This document shows positions 44,573-53,411 of a DNA stretch of 64,000 nucleotides, piece by piece. Every line of letters starts with the position of its first letter. The first letter of the stretch is position 1. The notes under the pieces were generated by a model. The model saw only the letters and a list, made by a program, of their open reading frames with translations. It did no database searches and had not been told where the DNA came from. This DNA is from Chitinophaga eiseniae (GTDB taxonomy: Bacteria > Bacteroidota > Bacteroidia > Chitinophagales > Chitinophagaceae), in NCBI RefSeq assembly GCF_012641265.1, contig NZ_JABAHZ010000002.1, forward strand, positions 62,001 through 126,000, in the 5' to 3' direction. The translations under genes were made by a program, and so were the position numbers.

Positions 44573-44970
44573 TATTTTTTAATGAGATGATCAACTGCGA
44601 TAGTGTTGTACTGGATGAAAGCCAGCAATATGCCGAAGAACGCGGCGTGAATAAGCTGAGAAGGCAGGGCCTCCCAATTTTCTATCATAGCGGTGCCAAA
44701 TATCAGCAGCACCATTACCAGGCCTCCGCCAATCAGGGATACGCGGGTAAACAGGCCCAGGATGAGCAGCAATCCTATTACAAATTCAGCGATGGGCAAT
44801 GTATAGCTGAAGGGTACCACCATTACATCGGGCAACATAGACTTCTCAAAACTTTTTACCATCCAGGCGCTGAAGCCGTTTAATTTAGGCAACCTTACCA
44901 AACCGTGTCCAAACATACTGGCGGCAACCGCCAGGCGGAGCAAAAAGAATACGATAGCGTTATTTTCCAT
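44572..44970 (-). CDS. DoxX-family membrane protein
   Basis: The protein has 132 residues from the ATG at 44970; the frame is open seven codons further but that part would overlap the promoter region. It has four membrane segments. FFLLRLAVAASMFGHGLVRLPKLNGFS and AEFVIGLLLILGLFTRVSLIGG are typical of DoxX. DoxX-like proteins are small inner-membrane proteins, some linked to redox or sulfur metabolism. It is the first gene of a two-gene unit with the deacetylase and is divergent from an AraC regulator. Confidence 0.88.
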   Translation of the reverse strand: MENNAIVFFLLRLAVAASMFGHGLVRLPKLNGFSAWMVKSFEKSMLPDVMVVPFSYTLPIAEFVIGLLLILGLFTRVSLIGGGLVMVLLIFGTAMIENWEALPSQLIHAAFFGILLAFIQYNTIAVDHLIKK

Positions 44971-45055
44971 GAGTGTGCGTTTATACCACAAAGATCAGCT
45001 ACCGCCCCGGGAAATAATTTGTACATTTTTAGGATCATTCTGTACTTTTACAAGT

Positions 45056-45901
45056 ATGCTACAAGAGAACTTATATCAACCTTTCGAGATAGAATACCGG
45101 GAATGCACGGAGTGTCCGATAGACCCTCACAAGCATAATTTCTTCGAACTGGTATATATCGTGGAAGGCAGCGGGATACAGTGTGTCAACAAAAACCAGC
45201 TACCTTACAGCCCGGGAAAACTGTTCCTGGTATTTCCGCAGGACTGTCATTCCTTTGAAGTAGCCGAAAGCACCAAATTCTTCTTTATCCGCTTCAACAA
45301 CATCTACCTGCAAAATCAGCATAAAGATTGGATCCAGCAGCTGGAGTTTATTTTCCAAAATCATAATCACATGCCCGGCTGTATACTGAAGAACAGGAAT
45401 GATAAACCGCTGGTAAAAGCACTGGTAGAGGCGCTGATACGTGAATTAGTGAATCAACAGGCCTACCACCGGGAAATGGCGCAGCAAATTGTGAATACTA
45501 TTATTATGGTGATAGCGCGGAATATACTGCTGCAGATGCCCGAACAGCCTAAACATCCGGCCCGGAATGAGGCATCGCTCAATATCCTGCACTACATACA
45601 TGAACACATTTATGCGCCGGAAAAGTTAAGGGCCGACCAGATTGCGGCACATTTCAATATCTCGCCCTCCTATCTCAGCGAGTATTTCAAACGTAATAAT
45701 GGCGATACTTTACAACAGTATATTATGCAGTATAAGCTCAAGCTGGTGGAAACAAGGCTGCAGTACAGCAGCATGCGGGTAGGTGAAATTGCGGATGAAC
45801 TGGGCTTTACAGACGAGAGTCACCTTAACAGGATGTTTAAAAAATATAAGGGGATTAACCCTTCTGCCTTCAGGAAAGAACTGGCTGTACAGGCGAATTA
45901 A
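45056..45901 (+). CDS. AraC-family transcriptional regulator
   Basis: The protein has 281 residues from the ATG at 45056; an upstream open stretch to 44969 overlaps the DoxX start. A cupin-like N-terminal half (PHKHNFFELVYIVEGSGIQCV) is followed by two HTH motifs in the last 100 residues (LRADQIAAHFNISPSYLSEYFKR; VGEIADELGFTDESHLNRMFKKYKG). It lies divergent from the DoxX/deacetylase pair with 85 bases between, so it is the likely regulator of that pair. Confidence 0.92.
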   Translation: MLQENLYQPFEIEYRECTECPIDPHKHNFFELVYIVEGSGIQCVNKNQLPYSPGKLFLVFPQDCHSFEVAESTKFFFIRFNNIYLQNQHKDWIQQLEFIFQNHNHMPGCILKNRNDKPLVKALVEALIRELVNQQAYHREMAQQIVNTIIMVIARNILLQMPEQPKHPARNEASLNILHYIHEHIYAPEKLRADQIAAHFNISPSYLSEYFKRNNGDTLQQYIMQYKLKLVETRLQYSSMRVGEIADELGFTDESHLNRMFKKYKGINPSAFRKELAVQAN

Positions 45902-45908
45902 GCGCATA

Positions 45909-45945
45909 TAAAAAGCGACACCTCTTTGGATGGTGTCGCTTTTTA
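45909..45945. terminator. Bidirectional terminator behind the AraC gene
   Basis: TAAAAAGCGACACC (45909-45922) pairs perfectly with GGTGTCGCTTTTTA (45932-45945) around a 9-base loop. It lies between convergent genes. Confidence 0.92.
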
Positions 45946-45958
45946 TCGTTCATTATTA

Positions 45959-46240
45959 CTATTCTTCGTCCTCTTCTTCTTCGCCATCATCCTCCAGCCA
46001 CTCCATGTAGGAGTAGTACCAGTCTTCCAGCTGCTCCAGCAGTTCCTGTTTCTTTTCCGGCGCATTTTTGTAGAACTCTTCTACATTGTCGATTTCATGA
46101 ATGATGTCAATGTAGGCAGTTTCTTCATCTTCTTCTACACGTTTGGCAAAGAAGCGGGGTTTTTCGGTATGAAAAATATATTCATTTTCCGGATCTGTTA
46201 CAGGATCATCTGCAATCAGAAATTTAGGTAACTGTGCCAT
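45959..46240 (-). CDS. Small acidic protein, 93 residues
   Basis: The protein opens with AQLPKFLIADDPVTDPENEYIFHTEKPRFFAKR, continues with a helical part (EEFYKNAPEKKQELLEQLEDWYYSYMEWL) and ends in a run of Asp and Glu. The composition and the well-kept start suggest a conserved Bacteroidota protein of unknown function; no known domain is recognised. A TAATTTTG -7 element lies at 46293-46286 on this strand, giving a leader of about 40 nt. It is cytoplasmic. Confidence 0.75.
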   Translation of the reverse strand: MAQLPKFLIADDPVTDPENEYIFHTEKPRFFAKRVEEDEETAYIDIIHEIDNVEEFYKNAPEKKQELLEQLEDWYYSYMEWLEDDGEEEEDEE

Positions 46241-46384
46241 AAAGGAGTTATTTTTTTAATGATGTTGTACGCTTTACAAGAAATACAAAATTATTGATAA
46301 TTACCTAATAAAAAACATGCAGTGAGAATGAATAAAATTATTGATAAAATTTCACATCTTTATAGTCGTTAAAACCCATACCAT

Positions 46385-46972
46385 ATGCAGCAATATTGGA
46401 TCAGATGGGAGAACTGGATGACTCAGCATGCCCCCAGACTGCTCAATCTCCTTCGTTCCGGCGCTTCTTTTGAGTCGGTGGAGTCGCTTGAAAAACTTAT
46501 TGGAACGGCATTACCGCCCGCTTTCAAAACCTTTTATGCTATTCATGATGGCCAGCAGAAGGCCAGGGCCGGATTGATAGATGCCGATCAGTTACTCAGT
46601 ATGGAAGACATTACCGCACAGTGGTATCACTGGAAAGATCAGCTGGATGCCGGCACTTTTACCTGGCGTGACGAGCCTATTCAATCTACGCCGGATACCG
46701 GTATCAAAAACGACTGGTGGAATCCCCTATGGATACCCTTTACCAGCGATGGCTTCGGCAATCACCTCTGCATTGACCTGGACCCGGCGCCCGGCGGCAA
46801 ACATGGACAGATCATCACCCTTTGGCACGATGACAGCCACCGCGCCATTTTAGCGCCTTCCTTTGAAGCCTGGCTGGAGGACTATCTCACGGCACTGGAA
46901 AAAGGAGAGTATATTTTCGTTAAAAAATGGGGAATTGTACATAAAGACACGTTCCTGAACTACAACGATTGA
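46385..46972 (+). CDS. SMI1/KNR4 family protein
   Basis: The 195-residue protein has the SMI1/KNR4 pattern: SVESLEKLIGTALPPAFKTFYAIHDG, then WIPFTSDGFGNHLCIDLDPAPGGKHGQIITLWHDD and APSFEAWLEDYLTAL. In bacteria this superfamily (SUKH) includes many immunity proteins of contact-dependent toxin systems, but also stand-alone housekeeping proteins. No toxin gene is adjacent, so an immunity role is only a possibility. Its 3' end overlaps the convergent AraC gene by 13 bases. Confidence 0.88.
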   Translation: MQQYWIRWENWMTQHAPRLLNLLRSGASFESVESLEKLIGTALPPAFKTFYAIHDGQQKARAGLIDADQLLSMEDITAQWYHWKDQLDAGTFTWRDEPIQSTPDTGIKNDWWNPLWIPFTSDGFGNHLCIDLDPAPGGKHGQIITLWHDDSHRAILAPSFEAWLEDYLTALEKGEYIFVKKWGIVHKDTFLNYND

Positions 46973-47955
46973 TAATTAACCGGCGTACTGCCCGTCCACC
47001 GCTTAAAAGCCCTTGTAAACGCGCTCAACTCATTGTAACCAAGCATCCAGGAAATATCTTTCAGCGGATAATTACCAGAAGAAATATAATAAACTGCCAG
47101 TGAGCGCCTTACCGCATCTGCAATATCCTGGTATTTTACCCCTTCCTCTTTTAGCTTACGCTGCAGGCTACGCGGACTTACATTGAAGTTGGCCGCAATA
47201 TCGTCCAGCGAAGAAACACCCAGGTAAGAGTTAGCTATCAGGTAATTATAAATCCTGGTTTGCAGATTTTGGGAATCAGATATTGGTTGTGGCATACTGG
47301 TTACTTTCTTCAATAAGAGCTCCTGCAACTCATAATTAGCCGTTAAAAGCGGTTCCTCCCAATATTTGATATCAAATACCAGTGCGTACTCCCCGTTGCG
47401 CTTTATGGGCTTACACCTGAATACCCTTTCATATTCCGCCGGGTCAGGTACTGTATAGGCCAGGCGCACTGCTTCGGGCGTAATTTTTTCCAGCAACAGC
47501 CCGTCCAGTTCATGGATGACCATGACCATCAGCAAGTCAATCAACTGCCGGAAAGCATAGGGCGGCGTGGCGCCATAATCCTGTGCAGGTAACAGCCTTA
47601 CCGTAAATGCTTTATTACTGCGGCCTATCTCCATGCGTACGAGGTCTGTCACCAGGTGCGTAAGGGCTGCTGCATGCGTAATAGCTTCACCCACCGTAGC
47701 GCTACTCTGGATAATTTGTCCCACTATACCCAATGCCGCCGGCTTCAGGGATTCTCCAAAATGCAGCCCAAATAAGGGATCGTTGGTAAGCCGGCTGGCA
47801 TTCAGCCACAAGTCCTGCAGTTGCTGCGCAGATACCGGCCCTGCGTGCGGCTTTTTCAAGGCGGTGATATCAATGCCCGACAGTTTGCATAGCTGCACCA
47901 CATCTGCGTCCCGCTGTACGGCGTAAGCGATCATACTTAATACTAGCTGTTTCAT
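46960..47955 (-). CDS. AraC-family regulator with an arabinose-binding-like N-terminal domain (AraC/OruR type)
   Basis: The 331-residue protein has an N-terminal domain of about 200 residues with DPLFGLHFGESLKPAALGIVGQIIQSSATVGEAI, typical of regulators such as OruR or PchR-like proteins. The C-terminal HTH region has SLDDIAANFNVSPRSLQRKLKEEGVKYQ and LKDISWMLGYNELSAFTRAFKRWTG. It lies divergent from the SnoaL-like gene, with 142 bases between, and likely regulates it. Confidence 0.92.
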   Translation of the reverse strand: MKQLVLSMIAYAVQRDADVVQLCKLSGIDITALKKPHAGPVSAQQLQDLWLNASRLTNDPLFGLHFGESLKPAALGIVGQIIQSSATVGEAITHAAALTHLVTDLVRMEIGRSNKAFTVRLLPAQDYGATPPYAFRQLIDLLMVMVIHELDGLLLEKITPEAVRLAYTVPDPAEYERVFRCKPIKRNGEYALVFDIKYWEEPLLTANYELQELLLKKVTSMPQPISDSQNLQTRIYNYLIANSYLGVSSLDDIAANFNVSPRSLQRKLKEEGVKYQDIADAVRRSLAVYYISSGNYPLKDISWMLGYNELSAFTRAFKRWTGSTPVNYQSL

Positions 47956-48054
47956 GCTGTAAAGGTATTTATCTACCTGGTCATAAAAATCAGGTTGTCG
48001 TTAAATGGTAAGTAATTGTCGTGTAAAGGTAAATGATACATCTGCTCCGGGAAG

Positions 48055-48062
48055 TAGCTTTG
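48055..48062 (+). promoter_or_regulatory. -7 element of the SnoaL-like gene
   Basis: TAGCTTTG is a perfect TANNTTTG about 35 bases before the ATG. No TTTG was found at the expected distance, which fits a promoter that needs an activator such as the divergent AraC protein. Confidence 0.5.
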
Positions 48063-48097
48063 CATTATCAATTCATCAACAACTAAAAACTATAAAA

Positions 48098-48493
48098 ATG
48101 GAAAAGCAAACATTACAGGTAGTCACCGAATTTGTGGAGGCAGTACAGCAGTTGAATTTTGAAAAATTAGGTACGTTATTACATCCCGACATCAACTGGG
48201 AACAACCGGGCAGCAATCGTTTTTCAGGTACTAAGAAGTCCAGCGGCGCTGTGTTTGAAATGGTAGGTGGCATGTTTAGCGTGTCAGAAAATACCATGTC
48301 GCTGGCCGATGTAAAAACAATTGCCGTTAATGGCGATCAGGCTTCTGTGGTGCTTACCTGGAAAGCCAGCCGGCCGGGCGCTACATTACACACGGATAAC
48401 GTAGACGTGTATACGGTAAAAGGCGGTCAAATTGTAGCGGCTAAAATATTTGCAGCTGATATCCAGCAGGAAGATCTCTTCTGGGGCAATTAA
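48098..48493 (+). CDS. SnoaL/NTF2-like protein
   Basis: The protein has 131 residues from the ATG at 48098; the longer open frame upstream contains the promoter. VVTEFVEAVQQLNFEKLGTLLHPDINWEQPG is the start of an NTF2-like cone fold, with Trp and Asp lining the pocket. It ends in KGGQIVAAKIFAADIQQ. Such proteins act as isomerases, cyclases or ligand-binding partners; the substrate is not predictable. It is likely under control of the divergent AraC regulator. Confidence 0.85.
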   Translation: MEKQTLQVVTEFVEAVQQLNFEKLGTLLHPDINWEQPGSNRFSGTKKSSGAVFEMVGGMFSVSENTMSLADVKTIAVNGDQASVVLTWKASRPGATLHTDNVDVYTVKGGQIVAAKIFAADIQQEDLFWGN

Positions 48494-48552
48494 ACTATCA
48501 GAAAACAGCATGGGTAACGCCTTCCGGGCTTCGGGCAGCCTGGGAGGTGCTT

Positions 48553-48801
48553 TTATTTGAAAAACAGAAAACGTTTTTTTCTTTTCACCCTTTCGGTGGG
48601 CGTTTGTTGATCGTTTTTACGCAAACGGATATTTCGGCCAGAATAATACATGGGCTCATTAGCTGGCTCAGGCCGCGCTATATCGGTTGTATGTACGCAA
48701 ACGGCACCCGTTATGCCAGTACGTTTCTTTACAGCATAGGAAGTCACAACGATCTCTGGCAACTGCTGTATTTCCGCGTTAGGCAATGGTATCCCTGCCG
48801 G
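48553..48801 (-). pseudogene. Frameshifted continuation of the gene at 48779
   Basis: A frame overlapping the end of the next gene in a different phase reads LPEIVVTSYAVKKRTGITGAV. That matches the conserved VVTGYGxxKKxxLTGAV-type motif of TonB-associated carboxypeptidase-regulatory proteins, so it belongs to the same kind of protein as the upstream frame. A shift near 48790 would join the two. The last 40 residues are basic and unlike any known ending. Confidence 0.5.
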
Positions 48802-49162
48802 CGGGCACAATCCCCACTTCTACCCTTTCCAGGTCCCTCGATTCGGCATGCCCCGCGGTAGCAATACCGAGGGTTAGCCCGGCGCTCAGGAGTACGGCGG
48901 GCACGAAATAATGACGGGCAGGTACGCCCGGCATTATCGCTCTTTCCAGCTGAGACGGTTCAAAATGGCCACAAACAGTTCCTTTACTGTTAGTAATAAC
49001 AGCAAAAATTTCAGCATCTGATAATAAGGAGAAATCGACTACCGTTTTCTGACAGCTGCCACAGCAACGTCCTTCTGCCGACAGGGGCATGTCATTCCAG
49101 TTCTCCTCGCAAGGTGTAGGAACAGATAGATACAGACCTTTTTTCGATGATTTCACAGGCAT
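48779..49162 (-). CDS. N-terminal part of a Cys-rich membrane protein, probably frameshifted
   Basis: The 127 residues begin with PTPCEENWNDMPLSAEGRCCGSCQKTVVDFSLLSDAEIFAVI and TVCGHFEPSQLER. This Cys-containing cytoplasmic domain is common at the start of Bacteroidota proteins that continue with a membrane helix and a carboxypeptidase-like regulatory domain. The helix is present (FVPAVLLSAGLTLGIATAG), but the frame stops 18 residues later. The continuation is visible in another phase from about 48801. It is either a decayed gene, a sequencing error or a natural short protein. Confidence 0.65.
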   Translation of the reverse strand: MPVKSSKKGLYLSVPTPCEENWNDMPLSAEGRCCGSCQKTVVDFSLLSDAEIFAVITNSKGTVCGHFEPSQLERAIMPGVPARHYFVPAVLLSAGLTLGIATAGHAESRDLERVEVGIVPAGRDTIA

Positions 49163-49352
49163 AGCAATATCGCAGATGAATATACGAAGAATAAAGCGAC
49201 CAGATACGGGGAAAATCCCCAGTATACTATCTCAACAAATCAACTACTTATCCATAAAAGGATGTATTTCAATGAACAAACAATATGGCATTATTGTTGA
49301 AAATACGCCTATTGAGGAAACACATTTTTTTAACATTAATAGTACTCATAAC

Positions 49353-49658
49353 ATGAAAGCTCCAAAACATATCGCCGCCTATCTGTTTGCAGTCATTACA
49401 GCCGCCGCTCTTTCCTTTACCAGTCATCCTGCTGAGGCCCAGGGCATCAAAAAAACGGCAGAGAAAGTGGGGAACAAAACCGCTTCCATCGCTGTAAAAG
49501 GGACCTCAGCAGTTACAGACAAAATTTATAAAGGCAAGGAAGGACCCAATGGTGAAACGGTATACATCGATAAAAAAGACAGAAAATTCATCGTAGACGA
49601 CAAGGGGAAAAAGGTATACCTGAAAAAATCGCAGATACATAACAAGAAAAAAGACTAA
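49353..49658 (+). CDS. Small exported basic protein, 101 residues
   Basis: The chosen ATG at 49353 opens a signal peptide (APKHIAAYLFAVITAAALSF, cleavage near AEAQ). An upstream open frame to 49089 overlaps the divergent gene and is not credible. The mature 70 residues are lysine-rich with an internal GETVYIDKKDRKFIVDDKGKKVYLKKSQ repeat-like segment of alternating basic and hydrophobic residues. No family is recognised. A terminator follows. Confidence 0.7.
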   Translation: MKAPKHIAAYLFAVITAAALSFTSHPAEAQGIKKTAEKVGNKTASIAVKGTSAVTDKIYKGKEGPNGETVYIDKKDRKFIVDDKGKKVYLKKSQIHNKKKD

Positions 49659-49677
49659 TTACTCAACCTATAACTTG

Positions 49678-49709
49678 AGCCGGACAGGGAAACCTTCTGG
49701 CTTTTTTTA
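49678..49709 (+). terminator. Terminator of the small exported protein gene
   Basis: AGCCGGACAGG (49678-49688) pairs with CCTTCTGGCT (49693-49702), with one bulged C and a GAAA tetraloop, followed by a T-run. Confidence 0.85.
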
Positions 49710-49853
49710 TCTCCCCAATATATACCCAGCGGGAGTTCCTGCATTGCGTTTACTCATAACCGTTACAAGCGAAAAAAGAATTAACAGGTGACAATTTTAA
49801 ATTCTCCGGCTGCCAATTGTTGCGTAAATTCATAGTGCCGTAAATCCCCTTTT

Positions 49854-50180
49854 ATGCAATTAAAACCAGGCAGCTGTTACAGGATCAATGCACACGCCAT
49901 TGCCCGGCTGCAATCATTTGGCAACTATGAATTTATCGTAACAGTGATCCATGCCAATGATACGTCTGATAGCGTGGTATTTGAGTTCCGGAAGATTATC
50001 GGTAAGGCTACCCGCCTGCAGGAAATTGCTACCCGGCAAATAGTGGAAATGCATGCCGATGGCGCCCCGCTGGAAGATATTACCGGCGCGCCCCTTAACC
50101 TGGAACCGTTTGAAAAGGAAAGTGCTTTTCAACAATGGATAGCCACCGGAATTGCTACGCTGTGCGACTGCAATGCCTGA
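49854..50180 (+). CDS. Hypothetical protein, 108 residues
   Basis: No family is recognised. The protein begins QLKPGSCYRINAHAIARLQSFGNYEFIVTVIHAND and has an alpha/beta pattern with a final WIATGIATLCDCNA. There is no signal peptide or membrane segment. It ends only 5 bases before the convergent permease gene and has normal codon use, so it is probably real. Confidence 0.6.
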   Translation: MQLKPGSCYRINAHAIARLQSFGNYEFIVTVIHANDTSDSVVFEFRKIIGKATRLQEIATRQIVEMHADGAPLEDITGAPLNLEPFEKESAFQQWIATGIATLCDCNA

Positions 50181-50185
50181 TGTGG

Positions 50186-51406
50186 TTATTCATACCGCAA
50201 CGCTTCAATAGGATCTAACCGCGACGCCGCCTGCGCCGGGTAATACCCGAAGAATACCCCCGTAAAGGCGCATACAACAAACGACAATACGATAGAAGAC
50301 TGCGACACCACCGTAGGCCATCCCAGCGTGAGAGTAATTACTTTGGCGGAAGTAATCCCCAGTACCACACCTATCAATCCACCGGTAACGCTGATGATAA
50401 TGGCTTCCACCAGGAACTGCAGCAGGATGTCGAGCTCCCGGGCGCCTATCGACATGCGCAGTCCTATTTCCCGGGTACGCTCTGTTACTGATACATACAT
50501 AATGTTCATGATGCCGATACCGCCTATTACCAGCGATATGCCGGCAATAGCGGTGAGGAGGATGGTCAGCAGGCTACTCGTAGAACTCAATGTTTTGATC
50601 AGTTCTTCCATCGTTCTTACCTGGAAATCATTTTCATCGGCTGGCCGCAAGCGGTGCGTCCCCCGCAGGATATCTATTATTTCATCGGTGGCCAGGGCTG
50701 ATGTTGTTTCACTCACTGCCGAGGCATAAATACTCTGGAAATAAATAGTCGCCAGGATGCGTTTTTGCACGGTAGTATAGGGAGTAAGTATAATATCGTC
50801 CTGGTCTTGCCCGAAAGAACTTTGCCCTTTGGGCGCCAGGGTACCAATTACCTGCAGTGGAATGGAATTCAGGCGTATTACCTTCCCCACGGGACTTTCC
50901 CCGCTGGGAAACAGGTTAGAGATCACCGTTTGCCCCAGCACACACACCTTGGCCGCCGTAGCCACATCGGCATCAGAAAAGGCGATGCCATCGTTGATCG
51001 TTAACTTACGGATATCAAAATAAGAGGGCGCCACACCTTGCAGCGTAGTAGGCCAGTTCAAGGCGCCAAAGATCGCCTGCCCTTTGGTAGACGATACCGG
51101 CGATACCGCGCTTACATGCTCAGCTCCCCGCTGTATGGCCAGCACATCTGGCAGTGTTAACGACTGATAACTGGATCCTCCTATCCTTACGCCACCAGCC
51201 ACATTGCTGGCCGGTAAAACAGTAATCATATTGGAGCCCATGCTGCTAAGCTGTGATTGTATGCTTTCTTTAGACCCTTCTCCTATGGCCACCATGGCAA
51301 TTACCGCGGCCACCCCTATAATGATGCCCAGCATGGTCAGGAATGCGCGAAGCTTGTTTCGCTGCAAGGCCCTTAATGCTATCAGGATGAGATTGAATGC
51401 ACTCAT
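50186..51406 (-). CDS. ABC export permease, MacB type
   Basis: The 406-residue permease has an N-terminal helix (RAFLTMLGIIIGVAAVIAMVAIGEG), a large periplasmic domain (about 45-270) and three C-terminal helices with VIGGIGIMNIMYVSVTERTREIGLRMSIGAR, the FtsX/MacB signature. In E. coli MacB the ATPase is fused to the permease; here it is a separate gene 13 bases upstream. With the MacA-like adaptor and a TolC-like channel it forms a mechanotransmitter exporter. The usual cargos are antibiotics, peptides or lipids. Confidence 0.93.
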   Translation of the reverse strand: MSAFNLILIALRALQRNKLRAFLTMLGIIIGVAAVIAMVAIGEGSKESIQSQLSSMGSNMITVLPASNVAGGVRIGGSSYQSLTLPDVLAIQRGAEHVSAVSPVSSTKGQAIFGALNWPTTLQGVAPSYFDIRKLTINDGIAFSDADVATAAKVCVLGQTVISNLFPSGESPVGKVIRLNSIPLQVIGTLAPKGQSSFGQDQDDIILTPYTTVQKRILATIYFQSIYASAVSETTSALATDEIIDILRGTHRLRPADENDFQVRTMEELIKTLSSTSSLLTILLTAIAGISLVIGGIGIMNIMYVSVTERTREIGLRMSIGARELDILLQFLVEAIIISVTGGLIGVVLGITSAKVITLTLGWPTVVSQSSIVLSFVVCAFTGVFFGYYPAQAASRLDPIEALRYE

Positions 51407-51419
51407 ACTTACCGGTTAA

Positions 51420-52172
51420 TTAATAATCCTCCGCCGGAGGCAATGCTGCCAGCGCTTCTTTGGCCGACCGCACATTTTCGTTTTTACTATCTTTTACCAC
51501 CTTACCGTCCCTCAGCATTACCGTTCTGCTGCTAAATGCGGCAATATCCGGCTCATGCGTCACAAACACGATCGTTTTCCCTTCCTGTTGATTTAATTCC
51601 TGCATTAATGCCATGATTTCGTAGGAAGTACGGGTATCCAGGTTACCAGTGGCTTCATCGGCCAATATCATTACCGGCTGATTCACCAGGGCTCTGGCAA
51701 TAGCCACCCTTTGTTGCTGGCCGCCCGAAAGCTGGCTGGGGGTATGATCCTCCCGGTCTGCCAGCTTCACCGATGCAAGCGCCCCCATGGCGCGCTCCCG
51801 GCGCTCCCGGGTGGTAAGCTCCGGGTTATAGAACAAGGGTAGTTCCACATTTTCCAGGGCCGATGTACGGGGCAACAGGTTATAGGCCTGGAATACAAAA
51901 CCTATTTTATGATTGCGTAACCGTGCCAGTTCATTGCGCGATAACCGGCTTACATTAACCCCATCCAGCAGGTAATCGCCGCCGGTGGGCTTATCCAGGC
52001 AGCCCAGGATATTCAACAGGGTGGTTTTTCCCGAACCACTGCTCCCCATAATCGTTATAAACTCCCCGGAAAACACATCAAAAGACACGCTCTTTAAAGC
52101 ACGGACTATCTCCGTACCCATCACAAACTCACGCCTGATCTGCTGTAATTCCAATATCTTGCTGCCGCTCAT
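51420..52172 (-). CDS. ABC exporter ATP-binding subunit, MacB/LolD type
   Basis: The 250-residue protein has Walker A GSSGSGKTT, signature SQLSGGQQQRVAIARAL and Walker B MILADEATGNLD, ending in a family-typical FVTHEPDIAAFSSRTVMLRDGKV. Its ATG overlaps the stop of the adaptor gene by 4 bases (52169-52172), so translation is coupled. It energises the permease encoded 13 bases downstream. Confidence 0.94.
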   Translation of the reverse strand: MSGSKILELQQIRREFVMGTEIVRALKSVSFDVFSGEFITIMGSSGSGKTTLLNILGCLDKPTGGDYLLDGVNVSRLSRNELARLRNHKIGFVFQAYNLLPRTSALENVELPLFYNPELTTRERRERAMGALASVKLADREDHTPSQLSGGQQQRVAIARALVNQPVMILADEATGNLDTRTSYEIMALMQELNQQEGKTIVFVTHEPDIAAFSSRTVMLRDGKVVKDSKNENVRSAKEALAALPPAEDY

Positions 52173-53398
52173 CGTCTACGCCCTCCTCCCATTTTTGGTA
52201 AAAACGGACTGCCAGTCCCCCCTTTCGCTGCTACTACACCGCCGGCATTAACACCTAGAACAACGATATCGCTTTCCTTTAATCCTGACAATACTTCAAT
52301 GTGTGTATTATCATTCAGTCCTGTTCTGATATGCTTTTGCACCAGTGTATCACCACGCAGTAACCATACGTAGTTGGAAGACCCGATACGGGCAGTACTT
52401 TTGAAGGTTCTGCCAGTAGTGTCTTTTCGCTGGGCAGGGCTCTTATATACCGCGCTTTGAATGATGTAGTCCTTTAATTGCACACTGTCTGGTTTGAATT
52501 TCAACGCCTTTACCGGTAACAACAACGCGGAATCTTTTTCTGCGGTATAAATCGTCACATTGGCAGTCATACCGGGCTTCAGCTTCATATTATCGTTGGG
52601 CGCATTGATGATCGTATTATAAGTCACCACATTGGAAGATACGGAAGGTTGCAGCCTGATTTCCTGCACCTGCCCGGCAAACACATCTTCCAGGTAAGCA
52701 TCTACTGTAAAGCTTACCCGTTGTGAATCTGCCACATTGCCAATATCAGCCTCGTCTACACTGGCTTCTACCTGCATTTTGGTAATATCCTTTGCAATTA
52801 CAAATAAAGTAGGCGTATTAAAACTCGCCGCTACGGTTTGTCCTACACTTACATTCCTGTTTAATATCACCCCATTTATCGGGGAATGAATTTCTGTAAA
52901 GGAGAAGTTTTTTAAAGCCGACTGCAATTGTGCCGTTACACTGGCCACATTGGCCTTCCCCTGCTCCAGGGTATTCCTGGCTACATCGTAATCTGCTTTA
53001 CTGATAGCACCGGTTTTATACAACAGCTCCTGGCGCTGGAAATTATTCTGCTGATAATTATAATTTGCCTGGGATACCTGCAGGTTCGCTTTCAACTGAT
53101 CTACCTGCGCCTGGAATAAGTCTTTATCCAGTTCACCCAGTAGCTGGCCCTTCTTTACCTGGCTGTTGAAGTCAACATACAGGTATTTGAGTGTACCGGA
53201 CACCTGTGTACCTACGGCCACGGTATCTACCGGCTGTATCCTGCCTGTAGCGGTAACGCTGGTAGCAATATGTCCATAGGCTGGATGAGTGGTCTCAAAG
53301 GATATGGGCACTGGTTTTTTCCTGATAAAGAAATACCAGATAGCTACTAACAATAGTATAATCACTAGGGTGATGATGATTCTTTTGTATTTTCCCAT
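52169..53398 (-). CDS. MacA-like periplasmic adaptor
   Basis: The 409-residue protein is anchored by one N-terminal helix (IIITLVIILLLVAIWYFFI). A lipoyl-like half follows (GRIQPVDTVAVGTQVSGTLKYLYVDFNSQVKKGQLLGELD), then a coiled hairpin, the second half (FTEIHSPINGVILNRNVSVGQTV) and beta-barrel parts. The glycine-rich tail ends in basic residues. It links the inner-membrane MacB-like complex to the TolC-like channel encoded upstream. Confidence 0.93.
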   Translation of the reverse strand: MGKYKRIIITLVIILLLVAIWYFFIRKKPVPISFETTHPAYGHIATSVTATGRIQPVDTVAVGTQVSGTLKYLYVDFNSQVKKGQLLGELDKDLFQAQVDQLKANLQVSQANYNYQQNNFQRQELLYKTGAISKADYDVARNTLEQGKANVASVTAQLQSALKNFSFTEIHSPINGVILNRNVSVGQTVAASFNTPTLFVIAKDITKMQVEASVDEADIGNVADSQRVSFTVDAYLEDVFAGQVQEIRLQPSVSSNVVTYNTIINAPNDNMKLKPGMTANVTIYTAEKDSALLLPVKALKFKPDSVQLKDYIIQSAVYKSPAQRKDTTGRTFKSTARIGSSNYVWLLRGDTLVQKHIRTGLNDNTHIEVLSGLKESDIVVLGVNAGGVVAAKGGTGSPFLPKMGGGRRR

Positions 53399-53411
53399 AC
53401 CTCAATTGCGT

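Noticed and set aside
48494-48552. A terminator behind the SnoaL-like gene
   Set aside because: CCTTCC and GGGAGG can pair, but the stem is weak and interrupted and the T-run is short; not strong enough to list.
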